A stretch of DNA of 64,000 nucleotides. It comes from Candidatus Thiosymbion sp. (GTDB taxonomy: Bacteria > Pseudomonadota > Gammaproteobacteria > Chromatiales > Chromatiaceae). A program made the translations under genes and the position numbers. Positions 63,861-64,000 of the stretch are shown here, piece by piece. Location: positions 23,321 through 87,320 of the forward strand of contig JAHDND010000209.1 of assembly GCA_018435665.1 (NCBI GenBank), given 5' to 3'. The notes under the pieces were generated by a model that did not search any database, was not told where the DNA came from, and worked only from the letters and a program-made list of their open reading frames with translations. Positions within the stretch are counted from its first letter, which is position 1, and the number at the start of each line of letters is the position of its first letter.

Positions 63861-64000
63861 GGTAGTGCCCTTATCGCTAGGATTGCTTAGCAAAGTTTGC
63901 TACCCTTATATTTTCGGTATTAGGTTCATTCTCACATGCACTGCCCCGCTTGCCACTCCAATCACCTGGTCAAAAACGGATTCAATCCACTCCACAAGCA
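63861..64000 (+). mobile_element. Left part of an IS1-like insertion sequence, cut by window edge
   Basis: GGTAGTGCCCTTATCGC at 63861-63877 is a plausible left terminal repeat (IS1-type elements begin GGT-G/A-x-TGC). An IS1-type transposase frame opens at 63936. The rest lies beyond the window, so the other end cannot be seen. Confidence 0.5.
63936..64000 (+). CDS. IS1-family transposase, N-terminus only
   Basis: ATG 63936 starts MHCPACHSNHLVKNGFNPLH, which is the zinc-ribbon (CPxC) DNA-binding start of IS1-type transposase InsA-like proteins. Only 21 codons fall in the window. The AT-rich sequence and start fit, but the fragment is too short for certainty. Confidence 0.65.
   Translation, partial: MHCPACHSNHLVKNGFNPLHK

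Overview
The window is high-GC chromosomal DNA of a gammaproteobacterium. The order rpoE-rseABC-degP-lepA-lepB-DUF4845-rnc-era-recO-pdxJ and the block gyrA-serC-(serA)-pheA-hisC-tyrA are gammaproteobacterial. A secreted cytochrome c' beside a b-type cytochrome, together with the many SpoIIE-type phosphatases, fits a purple sulfur bacterium or relative (Chromatiales). That placement is an inference; no rRNA or tRNA gene was seen to test it.

Layout. 1-1175: 3'-truncated nadB. 1390-12603: envelope-stress sigma operon, periplasmic protease, then the lepA-lepB-rnc-era-recO-pdxJ housekeeping run, all on plus. 12683-20615: minus-strand genes (Nudix hydrolase, pssA, DUF349 protein, MBL hydrolase, an orphan antitoxin-like protein, an OmpH/Skp chaperone). 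20895-24897: DUF2058, TatD, two lipoproteins. Between them at 22325-22352 lies a near-perfect XerCD dif site, which places the window across the replication terminus. Long runs of genes on the two sides point towards it. 25041-28615: an ECF sigma factor and zinc-finger anti-sigma factor divergent from a bufferin cluster (DUF2282 precursor, DUF692/MNIO enzyme, DUF2063 partner, DoxX), a copper-responsive RiPP system. 29043-31027: bolA, cytochrome c', cytochrome b. 31053-39532: tyrA, hisC, pheA, serA, serC, gyrA on minus.

39700-60594 is the most unusual part. Three successive minus-strand operons each join periplasmic solute-binding proteins and amino-acid-type ABC permeases to a membrane-anchored SpoIIE/PP2C phosphatase. 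Operon 1 is SBP-permease-ATPase-permease-phosphatase. Operon 2 is NMT1-type SBP-phosphatase-RsbW-like kinase-CDF homologue-giant fusion. The giant fusion is a 1362-residue lipoprotein with eight alternating half-SBP lobes in circularly permuted order ending in a permease. Operon 3 is formyltransferase-phosphatase-SBP-SBP/permease fusion-permease. There is only one ABC ATPase for all of them. The arrangement suggests solute sensing wired to a partner-switching phosphatase/kinase pathway; this is inference. 60752-63362 holds two peptide-type ABC permeases. The right edge is AT-rich, with a hypothetical gene and the start of an IS1-like transposase.

Repeats. A roughly 155-bp element with 18-bp terminal inverted repeats occurs at 10767 and, inverted, at 44656. 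An internally deleted copy lies at 36763 and a lone end at 53508. Hexanucleotide microsatellites lie at 14497 and 62315. No CRISPR array or prophage was seen.
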